From assembly GCA_019137255.1 (NCBI GenBank), contig WPDH01000272.1:186001-250000 (forward strand): a DNA stretch of 64,000 nt. The letters run 5' to 3'. Made by a program: the position numbers and the translations under genes. This DNA is from Corinectria fuckeliana (Eukaryota > Ascomycota > Sordariomycetes > Hypocreales > Nectriaceae). Positions 22,645 through 35,259 of this stretch are shown here, piece by piece. The stretch's first letter is position 1; every line of letters begins with the position of its first letter. The notes beneath the pieces are model-generated. The model searched no databases, had not been told where the DNA came from, and saw only the letters and a list, made by a program, of their open reading frames with translations.

Positions 22645-23504
22645 CTACGTCATTTTCAGCGATGCGAGTCCAAGTCGTACCAGCTCGGCAATCGAGAGCG
22701 TCTCCTTTTTCGAAGCCATGCATGCTTTGTTCTAGAGCTTCTGCCGCAAGTACCCTCCAGGCTTACATTCGGGATCCAGTTTGTGAAGATGCTGGTGGCT
22801 GGGAACAGGGATGCTGGCATAGTTCTCGACCACATCGTTGAATTTCTCACCATTCCAGGTTGAACGATGCAGGTGCTCTGTGAGAATTCCAAGCACCATG
22901 TTTTCTATTTCCCCCCATAGATTAGAATAACCTATAATGCTAGCACACAGCACAAGAACAGGCCCGTTGCGAGGTCAAGTCGCGTCAAGAATGAAATGAC
23001 ACCCACACGTATAAGTTGGTAGTCCCCATGAACCGTGGCTACTTGGTAAGGTCCCGAGACGTACCCCAGCGCTGAAATAGATGAAGCGGAAGGGTCGCGC
23101 GGGTCTGGCCTCATACAAGGCCTTGAAACTGTCATGGTGCAGTCCTTGCACACGCGCTTCACCTCAGTAAAGTCGAAACTGCTCGTTCTGAAGGGTGTAA
23201 CAGCGACCGTCCTGCAAGACAGTCCGTTCCTGGTCAGCATTCTTCTGATATATACCCAACAACTGCGACTGCCACCCACCATATACATGCGTCTTCCCCA
23301 GAAAGTTCGGTCTTCACATGGCCGGGATATTCGCTATGGTCTTTGATTACGACGCTCTTGACCTTGAACGAGCCGTTGCTGCATTCTTCGACTTGAACGG
23401 GCCTCCGGAACAGCGCGATGACCGAGTAAATCTCACCGACCGCAGGCTTTGCTTGATGATCTCGTTGCCCATCAGTCTGGTGACGCCAGCTACGATTAGC
23501 TTCA
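22645..23504 (-). pseudogene. NAD(P)-binding NmrA/HSCARG-like oxidoreductase pseudogene
   Basis: Read from the ATG at 23504, the sequence starts MKLIVAGVTRLMGNEIIKQS, a Rossmann-fold start in which the usual GATGLVG is altered. A frame change follows, after which VIALFRRPVQVEE, KDHSEYPGHVKTELSG and DACIW are readable. A plausible intron leads to TVAVTPFRTSSFDFTEVKRV. A second frame change precedes FKALYEARPARPFRFIYFSA. A TAG stop at 23039-23041 stands where relatives have Lys or Gln, and another lost base precedes GDYQLIR. A C-terminal piece ending ELVRLGLASLKMT closes at 22645. At least three frameshifts and a stop make it dead, although its outline covers the full family length. Confidence 0.75.
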
Positions 23505-23509
23505 TGGCC

Positions 23510-25222
23510 ACGCACACGTCTACGTAATTGATTCTGGAGCTAACCCCGATAATCCGGTATGATGCCTTGATCTGAAAAGCGAGTCAGTAAAGTTAACTGC
23601 GAGAATAGGAATGGTCAGGTATGCCAGGGACAAAGGAATTCATCTTCCCTCCCGTCGTCCCAGCTGTTGAATCGGACTTCTTTGATTACGGTTCCTGTGT
23701 GGCATCAAAGGCGACGGGACCTAAGTTTGGCACCGCGAAAAATGCTAACATTGTCATGCTTAAGATGACCACCAAGCCGAACCCGTTCTCCATTTTTGCC
23801 TCTTTGGTGGAAGTGAGCAACAATGTTTACGAAAAGGGCCTGGGGGGAAAGGCAGTCATAAACATATCTATTGGATCTCGTCAGTTTATTCTATTCTCCA
23901 GTACATCGCCCTCTTGGTACGTGGTTTCTAATGAGTTTTCTGAGCAGGCTTCAGTGCCAGACTCGCTGATAGCAGAGAAGCCTTCAAGCTTCTTCTCGCC
24001 TCGCTTATCAATGAAGACATCGTGATAGTGACTACCTCGGGTAATCAAGCTGTACGCATATGCTCATATTATACAATTGTCCGTGTCCTACACTAATAAT
24101 CGCCTTAGGAAAATGGCGTCCACCATGTCACAGAATACCCTGCTCTCTTCGCCAAAGACATTGACATCATCGTCGTGGGCGCTGTAGATAATTACGGCTA
24201 TGAGGAATCCTACTCCCAGGGCTTGGGAGATGAGTTAACTGTCTCTGCTCCTGGAAATGTTAAGTGTGCCTCGGGTGATGACAATGGGGTTACAGAGCTC
24301 GAAGGCACATCTTTTGGTACGTATCATACTATATCTATGCAATATTCACCATACTTATGCCAGTCCACTCTAGCCTCACCGGCTGTTGCAGGTATTATCG
24401 CCGTTTGGCTCTCACAGGAGCAGTACAAGACCCAGCTCCAGGTACCAGGAAAGGTTGTCGCCAACGTCAAGTCATTGCTGCAGTCTCTGGCATACGAACG
24501 CATCGAGGGTCAGCCAGCCGTAGTCTGGAACGGTGTTGACCCTCAGGGATTAGTCTGCGCACTGCCGGCATCTAACGGAAAACGTGAAGAAGCCACACCA
24601 GCAGCGTGCCAAGCTGCGTCTGCGTCAGTATGGGCTAGTTCCAGCCCGATACAAGAAGCCACGACTGTGCCAAATCCCCCTTCCGCGCCTCTCAATTCTA
24701 CGACAGTCGTTGTTGAAACTCCCACTCCTACCACCCCAGCCACCACAACCACTACGCTGCCGGCAGTGCCAGCCAAACCACAGTGGAGAGCTCCGGCTGG
24801 GTGGGAGAAGGTATTTGAGGCCGACGGAGTGGCCAGCTTCGACTACACCTCCACTGCGGATAGCGCCGGTGGCTTGGAGGGTGATCCAGAACAATGGTGC
24901 TTGAACCAGTGCGGCGGTAAGTGTTCCCGCTGATGATACTATCGCGAAAGCTCACGTGAAACTAACCAATGACTGCTTTATCCTAATGCTAGACGGATGC
25001 TCTTCTGTCTATCTCTTTCGCGAGCTACAGCTCATCCGCGGCCAGTACAATCCATACTTCATATGTAACACGTAGGTCTCGTTTCATTTCTATCAGAATC
25101 GGGTGGTCGGAGTTGGCGTGCCTTTGCTAATGCTGTATCTTTAATAGGTACGACAGAGTGTGGTCTGATGACTTCCGCCAGGACGGATTGGAGGGACGAG
25201 TTGACGCGGGGGTAGCCTTGAA
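23510..25222 (+). pseudogene. Subtilisin-like serine protease (S8), N-terminally truncated, His lost
   Basis: The readable part starts at VYVIDSGANPDNP (23518-23556), which holds the catalytic Asp. An intron then joins it to EWSGMPGTKEF. Relatives have a signal peptide and a propeptide before this point; here the sequence runs straight into the start of the divergent NmrA-like remnant. The catalytic His motif, usually DHGTCVA, reads DYGSCVASK, with TAC at 23687-23689. The oxyanion Asn (TTSGNQ) and the Ser motif (GTSF joined to ASPAVAGI across an intron, 24318-24371) are intact. A Thr/Pro-rich linker follows, then a Cys-containing C-terminal domain with introns near 24915, 25072 and 25223. Without propeptide and His it cannot be an active protease. 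Most downstream introns still have good splice sites, so the decay is recent. Confidence 0.78.
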
Positions 25223-25506
25223 GTAAGTCAAATTGCGGTGAATATGAGCTAAGAGTTTACTGACTTTGAGAAGTAAGCTACGAAGTCTCTAGATTTCATA
25301 ATTTTGATTTACGAGGTTTTTCAAGAGGCAGATAGCAGTATTGCCTACTTAGGCTGAGCTATATAAATGCATAAAATTCCCTTCACCCAAGAAGACAGAC
25401 TTCAATTGCCAGGCTGCGAGTCGTCAATTGTTAACCTAAGTGTGATGTTCAGTCACGGGGAATCCGGTTTTATGCAATATGTCCCTAGCCTGGTGTTTGG
25501 GATCCG

Positions 25507-26149
25507 TTAAGAGGCGAATGTCGATTCAATGCCGGAATTTGGCGTGGGGCTTGGAACATGGGCGAGTCTAAGATTTCTGAAGTTGAACCTCCACCAGTCC
25601 CCGCAAGCCTCCATGAGGAGAAACCTGTGTTGGCGCCAAACAGCGTTGCATTTGCTATGCCGCGGACATTGAGCGCCCCCCATTCGTCGTGGTCTGGGAA
25701 ATGTAGGCGATAACGCGTCGGTGGGTTTGGTGCTCCCGGGGAAACTATAAAAGGAAGTCCCCGTCGAGGTAAATCGAGAAGCCGAACCCTTCACCGCCGG
25801 CGACCTCGATAGGTGCTCCGGTTGCTGGTCCGGTAAATCTCCCGCGATAATATGCACGTCCCGGAGTGGAATCTATAACCGTCAGCAAAAGGAGAGTGAT
25901 CTTCTACGATAGGTGCGACTAATCATAGCTCGTTCCAAGAATGGGAACACTAAGCCAACCCCAACTGGTGCCGCCATGTGTCATGTAAATCATCATTGTC
26001 GTCATCCTTTGATCGACGTTGTGGCGATAGTATAGGTTCCGAAATTCGCGGTCTACGAAACCCGCGCAGCCTTTGGTTTGGGAAACCCGGTATCTTGCAG
26101 GGCATGCGGGGGGCATGCGCCCATTCGTGATCACCCCGAAGAGCTTCAC
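25507..26149 (-). pseudogene. GH35 beta-galactosidase pseudogene fragment
   Basis: On the minus strand, 25919-26149 reads FVDREFRNLYYRHNVDQRM and then MIYMTHGGTSWG, followed by ILGTSYDYS, the conserved end of the GH35 catalytic barrel (relatives: YMTYGGTNWG, TSYDYG). After stops and frame changes, 25507-25860 resembles the late jelly-roll domain, with a GFGFSIYLDGDFL-like stretch and FPGSTKPTDALSPTF in neighbouring frames. The sequence between these, several hundred residues in intact enzymes, is missing. It is dead, and several frame breaks can be seen. Confidence 0.65.
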
Positions 26150-26949
26150 TCTCTAACCCAGTGCCGGCGAGCGGGCAGGACCAGAACCTGAAAGTGGAGA
26201 CTATGCTGTGTGCTGGTAGCTGAGCAATAGGCCCGTTCATCGTGGTGATTAGTGAGGTATTGGGTAGGTGACGACGCCCTGGTCAGAAGCCCAAGTCTTC
26301 GTCACCATATCTCTACTCTGATTCGCAAACTTCCTGACTCCGAGTTGGTAGCGTTTAGACTAGATCGACAATCTTGATCTCGTCGCCATCCTAGGTGCCA
26401 ATCCCCGCCGTCTTAATACTCTTAAATCGACTGGAGAACGGCTAGTTTAGCATCTCCTAGTATCTCCATATCACGGCTTCTGTGGTTTTATGGCGAGAGC
26501 ATGGCATCGACAGGCGGGTCTCGAGACGTGTGCACTCGCTGCACGGCATTCCCGGGTCTTCCGGGTACTGTTCGTGGGGTTCGCACTGCATACCTTGGTC
26601 AACAGATGCCTCGACGGCTAGTCCCTGCCAGGTCTGGTAGATCGACACGATGCATTGGTCCCACGAGCATGCACAGTTCAGAAGGGCTATGCGATCGGAT
26701 AAGAATGACTATTCTACTCGTCCTCCGACTACAAGGTTGGGCGGACCGGTCTATCTTATAGCTGAAGTTCTTCGTGATCTTCGGGGACGATTGTCTTAAG
26801 GTAAACTGATGCTCGGGAAGTCGCACAACCGTACGTGTGGCCCTGTTGATCGAGGTTCTTGATTGAGACATTAGATGGGGCTGTGAAAGCATAGCATCCG
26901 GGCGTGCCTGGATCACATGGATTGTGGGATATAGATAGCTTGGATCATC
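26150..26949. other. Degenerate stretch between GH35 fragments
   Basis: Minus-strand frames at 26457-26648 and 26599-27171 may include further decayed GH35 catalytic-domain sequence, but the resemblance is too weak to call. No intact gene is present. Confidence 0.35.
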
Positions 26950-27270
26950 TTCCCTCCTGAAGGTGGACAAAGGATAGAAGAACCTGACGATATTCCTTGG
27001 CCAAGAAATATGGGAATTCCTGGAGGTACTGGAAACTGAGTTGCAGAGGTCACATACGTAGAATGAGCCGTACTCGTACCCGGTTACGTACAGAAGCGCT
27101 CTGGTTGTTGCATTTCCTCCGGGAGTAGTGAGCTGAAAAGCAATTGATGCGCCGACGCCATCAATCGACACGTTCGTCCTGTGTAATCGAGCTGTGGCGT
27201 CGTTGAAACTTTTGGAAGGAGCCGACTCCCAGCAGTCCGAATCATCGAATCCGGGTGCCTACTCACAAAG
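26950..27270 (-). pseudogene. Second GH35 fragment (C-terminal domain), displaced
   Basis: The minus strand reads FQLTTPGGNATTRALLYVTG followed by YEYGSF, matching the last jelly-roll domain of fungal GH35 enzymes (relatives: RAQLYVNGYQYGKF). In an intact minus-strand gene this end would lie at lower coordinates than the catalytic fragment, yet it lies about 1 kb on the upstream side. The GH35 pieces are therefore scrambled, or derive from two tandem copies. Confidence 0.5.
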
Positions 27271-28440
27271 GGTAGTCTACCTCCATCCGCCCTCGTTGTA
27301 GACGCCTCGCACAGCGTGGAAGCCTTCTGGAACGACAGTTTGATCGCGGCTATTTCGCGTCGGTTACGCCTCGGAACCTAGACCAGATCTAGAACGCTTT
27401 AAACATCACCAGACTTTGACTTTCCCTTTGGCGGGGGACGAATTGTCTCGTGGACGGACCCTAGTGGCGGTCTTCACGGAGGGCTGGACAGAGCGCTGTT
27501 TTCATCGCGGCACCTGCTGGCACAGTAGGCTTCGGTAAATCCATCAGTTGGCTGCTTACCGCTAAATCTCTGCATGATCAAACAGTGTACACGGTTTAAA
27601 ATGGCGAAGGCGGAAGTGTCAGGGACGCCTTTCGAGTGATTCTGACTCTACTTCTCCGACACCGACACTTTTTACAGCGAAGTATACACGATAGTTCATG
27701 TTCCTTTCCATGCTCAGTTAACCCGCATTGCAAACACACTCCGACGGACTTACCGAGCTTTAGCAATCGGAGGCAATCCCGGATCCGCACGGCGGCCCCT
27801 CTTCTTGAGGTAGCCACTTTGCCGGAGTTTTTTCAGGCCGCGCTCCACTATCTCCGAGCGCCTCGCCGAGTGTCTGTATTTCGTCTACCACTTGAACAAG
27901 TGTCTTGGCTGTACTCTTCTCACCCCCCGCAACCTGCTGCGCATTCTGTGGGGTCCAGTATTGCTGCCTTCTCTTGGGTTAGACTGAATTGGCCTCGGTC
28001 TTGCTCTAACCCCCTATCTTCACAGAAAGGACGCACTGGCGCTGTTACCGGTGAAGCCGCCGATGGGGCTCCCGGAGTACATCTGACAGCAGCCAAAATC
28101 TTTACCAATGGCTAAACCCGAATGAGATCCTGCGGGTGCTAGAGGCCATCCTCGGCGAGGCAGAACGCTCAAATTCAGCAGCGAAACTTTGCATCTCCGC
28201 CGTAGCCGACTTGGTGACTCGAGGAGTGCTCACATCGAGCGCGCGGGGGGGATGGGACATGTTCAGGCAGGTTTTCACGTCCCTACCCAAGGGTAGACGT
28301 TCCTCGAGCGATTTTAATGCTGCCAATGCTGGTTGCTGGCGGTGCACAATTAGCACCCAGGTTGTAATCAACGGCGAGGACCGGAAGCGATGGCACGCCG
28401 ATCTGAGATTCCGCAACAAAGTCATCGGCCTGTTTATTCA
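27271..28440. other. Intergenic, no gene recognised
   Basis: Several open frames of 70-160 codons exist, for example plus strand 27636-28115, but none has recognisable motifs or a convincing start. I regard them as chance or decayed sequence. Confidence 0.4.
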
Positions 28441-28845
28441 GGCTTTGGGCCTCGCTGACGATTCTTAGAAAGGGGATTGAGTCTTCGAGCGACCCCAAAG
28501 CTGGACTCATCCACGAGGACATCAAATTAGACAATATCGTTAGATCCAATTAATTACTCACACCACAACCGACATGTCGTCACCAAGCTCACCGATTTCG
28601 GTGGCGCTTTCTGGTTGCACGACTATTTCCTCCGCAAGCCGGCTCACTTTACCCAATCGTGGTGTGCTGCAGAGATGCTGAACGGTCAACCTTTTGCGAA
28701 GCGTAGGAAACTTGACTCTATGAGTCCGAGGGCCCAAAACTTGGACGCCAAAGTCACCCTTGAGGGCGTTATAGATGCTGTCGCTCACCATTACTTCAGC
28801 TTCACGTCGTGTTCGATGATCGAAAACAGCTTGTGACAATGGCAA
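28441..28845 (+). pseudogene. Protein-kinase-like remnant
   Basis: The plus strand shows GLIHEDIKLDNIV (about 28504-28542), a catalytic-loop-like motif with Asp and Asn, and after stops KLTDFGGAFW (about 28584-28613), a DFG-like metal site. A possible activation-segment end follows (WCAAEMLNG). These two motifs in the right order and spacing indicate a kinase domain. No N-lobe with a glycine-rich loop is readable upstream, and stops separate the motifs. It is a fragment only. Confidence 0.5.
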
Positions 28846-30498
28846 TGCGGTTCCTCGAGGGCTGTTGCCGATCCCAATGGAGAGTCCCGCTGAAGAGTGT
28901 TCAAACCCCGCCGTATTAATCCCTCGAGGGATGCAACCCCGGAGCTAGCGATAACTTTGAGTCAGGCAAGCGCTGATGAACCCTCGTCTCGTAACCTTCA
29001 GGCGGCAAAGCTACTGCTGCATGACAGAGTTAATGCAAACAAACCACATGTAGCAAATGGCCAGACCCAGACACGCCCTCTTCGCTCTGTGGTGGGCCGC
29101 AAAGGCGGCAGTGGAAATTTCACTCTCGAGGTATTGCATACGTGCATGCTGAAGTAAAAGTTCCATGCAATGATGAACCCACCAGAGAAATCCGATGCTG
29201 TCATTGTCTAAGTTTCGGACTTGGCCGGGCGTCTCGCATCCCTGGCGTTAAGAAGAAATCACGGGCATGCTGTATAGTCTCATATTCGGTAACGGAAGAC
29301 AGTAACCCGACTTTGCCTTCGTTTCTTGCTAAACAGCAGACGCAAGGGTGGCAAAGCTCTGGTAACGTTGCGGCCTGGTCCCCGAGCTTGCCGCATGGTG
29401 ACCAGGCCCCGTGCCTCGGGGAACTCCAAGCTCCCGGCAAACGCTCTTTAGTCAACGTCCCAGGACAATGTAATCCGGGGAAAGTGGGCCAGGAGAGACG
29501 TGAAGATTTTGAATTCGACCGAGGGAGGGCCGGTTCGGGTAGGCATTACAGGCATTGAACGTGGCCTGGTAGGTGGGCAGATCTGTTGGTGCGTAGCTTA
29601 CATGCTGTATTACCAACACTGCGTAGTGCAGGAAGACCAACCTTGCGTCATGGGTTTTCCTTGGTGCCAGTGTTGTACGAGTACAATGCCGGGCGATCGG
29701 CGGGTGGCTACCCACCCCTCTGTGGCTTATGTACGGACACTTGGTGCTTGGAGATGGCTGACTTCCCGAGCCACTGCAATACATACCGAAGGGGAATAGT
29801 AGCTTTCAGGCACCAAGCCCTGGAATACCCATTAATTCTAAGTTTGCAACAGCCTTTTCCACCCAGATCTGAAATGATGTCTCAGAACATCTCGCGGCCA
29901 CGCGAGAACGCTGTGGTGCGCTCCATCATCCCACCGTCCAATCACCCGGCGTCCTTCGGAACTCTCGGAACCGCCATTACGGGGGCTCTGCGAGCATCCC
30001 CGGTCGGCCCACGAATCACAGCGCGTGTCCCAGCACCCGAGGCTATCTGCTGTATCATGTAAGCCATCCCGCTGCGCTGGAATGTCGCCCTTCCCCAGCC
30101 CTTCCCCGTGGAGGAGCCCTAGGAGCTCGCCGCGAATTGGCTCCCGGCCGTGACGGAGCTCCACGCGCCCGCACCTGACACTTGGGGACGGACCGATTCC
30201 CAGGTCTCGGGACCCCATGGGCGAGCTCCGACCCAGCCCGTTGGAATCCGAGGTGCTCATTGGACCGCGTAGTCGTACTCGAGCTTGAACTCGACCTTGA
30301 CATCACCGGTCGTTCGCGAGCCACCATCGAGATCATGTTGCTTAAAAGGTCAATATCAGACCGGCCCTCGAACTCAAAGCCTTCTTAAACTTCTCTACAT
30401 CCCATCCCCGAAACAAGAAAGTCACTCTTCACTTCCATCAATCACCACTTCAATCCTACACAAACAATTCACACAGGCTCTTGGCCTCGCCGCCCATC
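28846..30498. other. Long spacer before the sugar transporter
   Basis: Nothing recognised over 1.6 kb. The last 150 bases are C/T- and A-rich (30390-30480), like a fungal promoter or 5' leader for the transporter starting at 30499. Confidence 0.45.
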
Positions 30499-32425
30499 AT
30501 GGCACCAAATTTCATGACAATCTACTTTGACGAGCACAACCCCAACACGGAAAAAGGGGTACAGGCACATGCTCGTCGGTCTGTCACCGAGCTAGACTAC
30601 TCGCCCTTGCCGCGAATCACTGGCAGATCTCTCGTCCTTGCTACGTTTGTATCCATGGGCGGAATCCTGTGAGTACAACCACACATGACTCGGCTTAAAA
30701 GGCCCCCTGTCTGACCAGGCGTGATGTCTAGATTCGGATACGACACTGGCCAAATATCGGGCTTCCTTGAGATGCCCGACTTCCTTGAACGCTTCGCCCA
30801 GACGAATAGCGATGGGGAACACGAGTTCAACAATGTCCGCTCCGGCCTCATCGTCGGCCTCCTCTCCATCGGTACCCTAATAGGTGCCCTTATCGCTGCT
30901 CCCATTGCCGACCGCTTTGGCCGCAAGCACAGCATCTCTTTCTGGACTCTCATCATCTCTGTCGGTTTTGTCATTCAGATTTCCTCTGACCATGACTGGG
31001 TGCAGATCATGATGGGCCGTTGGGTAAGTTGGCTGCTAGCTGGTCTTCTCACAAGTCTTATCTCGGGTGGCTAATTACTTCAATTCAGGTTGCTGGCCTC
31101 GGCGTCGGCGCTCTGTCTCTGCTTGTGCCCATGTTCCAGGCCGAGAGTTCTCCTCCGTGGATCAGAGGCGCCATGGTCTGTACCTACCAGCTCTTCATCA
31201 CCATTGGCATCTTTCTCGCTGCATGCTTCAACTACGGCACGGTGACGCACCATCGCCACAGCTCCGCTTCATGGCGCATCATCATCGGCCTTGGCTGGGT
31301 CTTTGCACTGATACTTGGGATCGGCATCTTGTTCTTCCCCGAGACGCCCCGATACGACTACCGCAATGGTCACATCGACCGCGCCCGTGACACCCTCTGT
31401 CGCACCTACGGTGCTCCGCCTAACCACTGGGCCATTCACACCCAGATGGAAGAGATTGGAGTCAAGCTCCGTGCCGAGACTGCAGTCAAAGGCAATGCCG
31501 TCCAAGAGTTTATCACCATGCTTCATGCACCGCGGATGGCCTACCGTCTCTTCATCGGTATCTCACTGCAGATGTTCCAGCAGTTGACAGGAGCCAATTA
31601 TTTTGTGAGTTGCACATACGAGTTGCCAAGTGCTTCTGATTATTGCTAACACCACTCAAGTTCTACTACGGCACCACCATCTTCCAGTCTGTCGAGATTG
31701 ACAGTTACGTCACACAGATCATTCTCAACACCATCAACTTTCTCGTCACTTTCATCGGTCTCTACATCGTGGAGCACTACGGTCGTCGCAAGTCCCTGGT
31801 TAGTGGCAGCGCCTGGATGTTCGTATGTTTCCTCATCTTTGCTTCGGTCGGTCATTTTGCTCTCGACCGCGACACCCCGGAAAACACCCGCAGCGCAGGT
31901 ATCGCCATGATCGTGTTTGCTTGTTTGTTCATTCTCGGCTACGCGACGACGTGGGGACCTATGATCTGGACCATCATGGCCGAGATCTTCCCCTCGCGCT
32001 ATCGTGCTCAGGGTATGGCCCTATCCACAGCCAGCAACTGGCTCTGGAATTTCCTGCTGGCCTTCTTCACGCCCTTCATCACCCAGGATATCGACTTCCG
32101 CTACGGCTATGTCTTTGCGGGCTGCAATATCCTCGGCGGTATTCTGGTCTACTTCTTCGTCATTGAGGGCCAGGGACGTACGCTTGAAGAGATTGATACC
32201 ATGTATCTGGAGCACGTGAGCCCGCTCAAGAGCGCGAAGTGGATTCCCCCGCCCCCGGATGAGATGGACAGGATCCGCAAGCAGGCTGGCATCGACCTGG
32301 AAACGGCTCTTCCGACCACGAGTGACGAAGACACGATACACCGAAATGGAGGTCTCGACAACAGCGACGCTGCAGGCAGGAGAAAGGAGGAGAACCCAGG
32401 GACCACCCATCAGGAGGGCCTCTAA
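30499..32425 (+). CDS. MFS sugar transporter (hexose transporter-like, SP family)
   Basis: Exons 30499-30668, 30732-31023, 31089-31604 and 31661-32425 give 580 aa with 12 predicted membrane segments. Sugar-porter signatures are present: GGILFGYDTGQISG in TM1, ADRFGRKHSI in loop 2-3, FFPETPRYD after TM6, QQLTGANYFFYYG in TM7, EHYGRRKSL in loop 8-9, and FPSRYRAQGMA between TM10 and TM11. The C-terminal tail of about 70 residues is hydrophilic. It should import monosaccharides by proton symport at the plasma membrane; the exact sugar cannot be read from the sequence. The start is the first ATG in a CT-rich leader context and gives the normal short cytosolic N-terminus. The GH115 gene 2.8 kb downstream may be a partner in using plant-wall sugars, but there is no direct evidence. 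Confidence 0.9.
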
Positions 32426-35259
32426 AGAAACCGAGAAGAAACGTGAAGCCGAAGGCACGAAAGAGAACGAGAAACATGAGAAGGGGAGGTGGGAGTACTG
32501 AGAGTGTATATATTGCTATCTAGGCTGTCATTAATTCAATTGTCAATGTGTACGTCAAGTGCCCGTAAGGCACTGAATTGGAAGGGGTCAAGGTGAAGAC
32601 AGCGATTAACAGCTTTGTCGGCACAGAGCTCACCAGAGGTCAACCCAGTACTGGGAGCCGAAGCTCCACGGCACATGGTGAGCAACTGCAACAAGCTCTA
32701 CTATGTATGGTGGAATCGGGCGACTCGTGTGACAATCGCCTCCAAGAACAGCATCACAGAGGCGCAATTCCTGAAATGTAATCCGTCCGTTGGCTCTAGG
32801 CTACCTGTGCTGGCCTATGGTCTGCATCGGAGTTTTCAGTACCACGACTACTACCTGTAAGCTGACAACCACCATGGGTAACAGCGCCACAACACCAACG
32901 CCCACGCAAACCGGCATGGTGAGTATTACCTGCTAAAAAGTTCTTCTGATTAAATAATCTGCTAGACATAATCATGGCTAAACATGTACTCCAACTACTC
33001 GACGCTATCGAGAAGCGATGGTGCCGGCGGACGGGCCTCTCCCTTCCGTGGGTCAATCTTGGCAGTCATTCGTTAACGCATGCGAGCAAAAGCTCTTCCA
33101 TCATCGCAATTCGCAGACTGGCGCGTGTAAACCATCCAGTCCTTAGGGAGGTGCCTGAATACTGAGTGCGCATCATTACTGTTAAGGGCGGCATCTCTGC
33201 GTGGCGCCATTTCACGCAGGAGCCCCTGCAATCCGCCCACTCCTTTGAGAGACGCAGGCCCGACAGACGCATCAAGTAGCGCTGCGGGGTGTTGTGCGCT
33301 GTGAGGTGGTGGCCAGAAGTCTTGCCTTGAGATCGGTGCATTCGGACAATGAAAGCCAAGGGCTCGACTAGAATGGCTAGAGCATACAATCCAATGTGCC
33401 GGCATCGAGAACACGAACCTTTCCAGGTCTGTAGCCCGAGTACAAATGGTTCTTTCTAAACGGGACGGCGGAGGGTGGTGGTTCGTCCTCAATAAGGTCA
33501 GCGTTGCAAATGATGGCTGGCACTGTCGCTACTCCTGCTCCTGGGGCTTTTGTTGGCTAGAAGCCTGTACTCAAGCGGGCGACGCTGATACATTAAGGGT
33601 AGGTTATCAGTGGGCTGAGATTGTAAGTAAAAGAAAGAAGAGAAAAAGGATGCAAAGATTATACGATATTTATCCTATATATTAAACCTAGAAAAAGGTG
33701 TATTATAATATGTAGCAGAATGATTTTATAGGAGGGCATTTCAACCCTTAGTAGTATAGTTAGTTAGCTTTAGTTTCTTTAAGTTACAGGCCTACTTAAA
33801 AATATGATTACTACTCTCTTAGAGGGAACAGGATATCTTTTGCCTTCTGAAAGATTGATTTTGGCTTATCTTTCTAGTCTATCTTTAATCTTTCCCTTAT
33901 TGATCATCCCAGTCAACAAAGCTTTGATCCTAATGAGACAATTCCAGCAGCTAAGCTTGATTTGTGCCTTTCCAATTCATCTTTCTATTTATTGCTAGGC
34001 TGTGGTCCACTGAGTGCGTTCGCCACCATCAAACTATAATTTCGTATTTAGCTTAGATGAAAGCTTTAATCTATATTAAAATGCATACGATCGTTAAGCT
34101 ATGTAGTGAAACCCCGTATCCTTGTCTATCTTAAGAACCTGGTGTACCCCACAGAATCTTTGAGCTTCTTTAGCGAGCGTACATCAGGCATCAGAGAATA
34201 CGACTACCATGACCTCTCCGTCTTGGTGGTGTATTCCCCCCAGAAGAAATTGTGGAGCCGACATATTGCCCGCCTCTGCGTGGTGTCCGCTAATTACGTG
34301 ATAAGAAGGTCTGTGGTATATAAGGCTGCTCAACACTTGCTCGTGTCTCGTCTGGCCTTATGGCATCTATAGATGAGCGTACTAGTAGGAATTAGTTAAC
34401 TCGGAGAAAGAAAGGAGGAAGGAAGAGAGACTGTAAGCAAGCCGAGCTAGCTCTACGTCTTCTCCTGCTGACTCGTACGAGGCTCGGGGATAAGCCCGAG
34501 CCCAGTTGTTTGTGTTGAATTCGATCCCTCGTCGGCTGGCGTTGTGTTGCGCTGAGGTGGCCGGGATCGAGCGGTAGTCGGGATAATCGGGGCACGAGTG
34601 GCCCGTCTAACAACTTCACGCTCTTGGTCTATGTAACTTTCTGTGAAAGGATGAGGATCATGTATTAAAGGGCGGTCAAAACCTGGGGGTGCCGTCTTGT
34701 GTCCATTTCGGCTCCGACATCCCCGCGACTTGTTCGCTTGCGCAAGAATTCTTAGACCAATTGATATCGTATCCATCCCGGCTCCGACATCCCCGGTCTC
34801 GACTCGGCTCGTCCTGGCCTGGAAGAGTTCCACCATGAGCCTTGAGAGCCCCGCCCGAAGCAGTGGACGGAGCTATAACGGAGGCAGTGGTGACCAAGAA
34901 AACGGCGCCGGGGGTTTGTTTATTCGGGAGCTTCAGCGGAATCTTCGGACATTATGTATATGCGCTGACGTGACTGACCACGTTAGAGGAATATCCCCAG
35001 AATCTATCTGCGCGATGAATAATTCTAGCTTTCGTTTTTGTTAGAATCTCCCGGATCACTTCGGGGGCTAGCCCCCGCTCCTATCCACGACCCCATTTGC
35101 TACTGCTCCATTATGAACCGCAGATGGACGTTTGCGGTCTGTACATAGGTAGATCATCCTGGTTATGCTTTGGCGCAATTTACCCGGACTGCGTATAAGG
35201 AGGTGGCTTAACGCAACTCCGCGGATTAATCTCAAGGAAAAGAATACTTACGCGCAATC
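32426..35259. other. Long spacer with AT-rich island
   Basis: I recognise no gene in these 2.8 kb. From about 33600 to 34100 the sequence becomes strongly AT-rich with many TA steps, as in decayed (possibly RIP-mutated) repeats. At 34709-34725 and 34779-34795 the same 17 bases (CGGCTCCGACATCCCCG) occur twice; the likeness extends about 8 bases further upstream. Confidence 0.45.

Noticed and set aside
27636..28115. 159-codon plus-strand frame
   Set aside because: Low-complexity composition and no motifs; likely chance in a decayed region.
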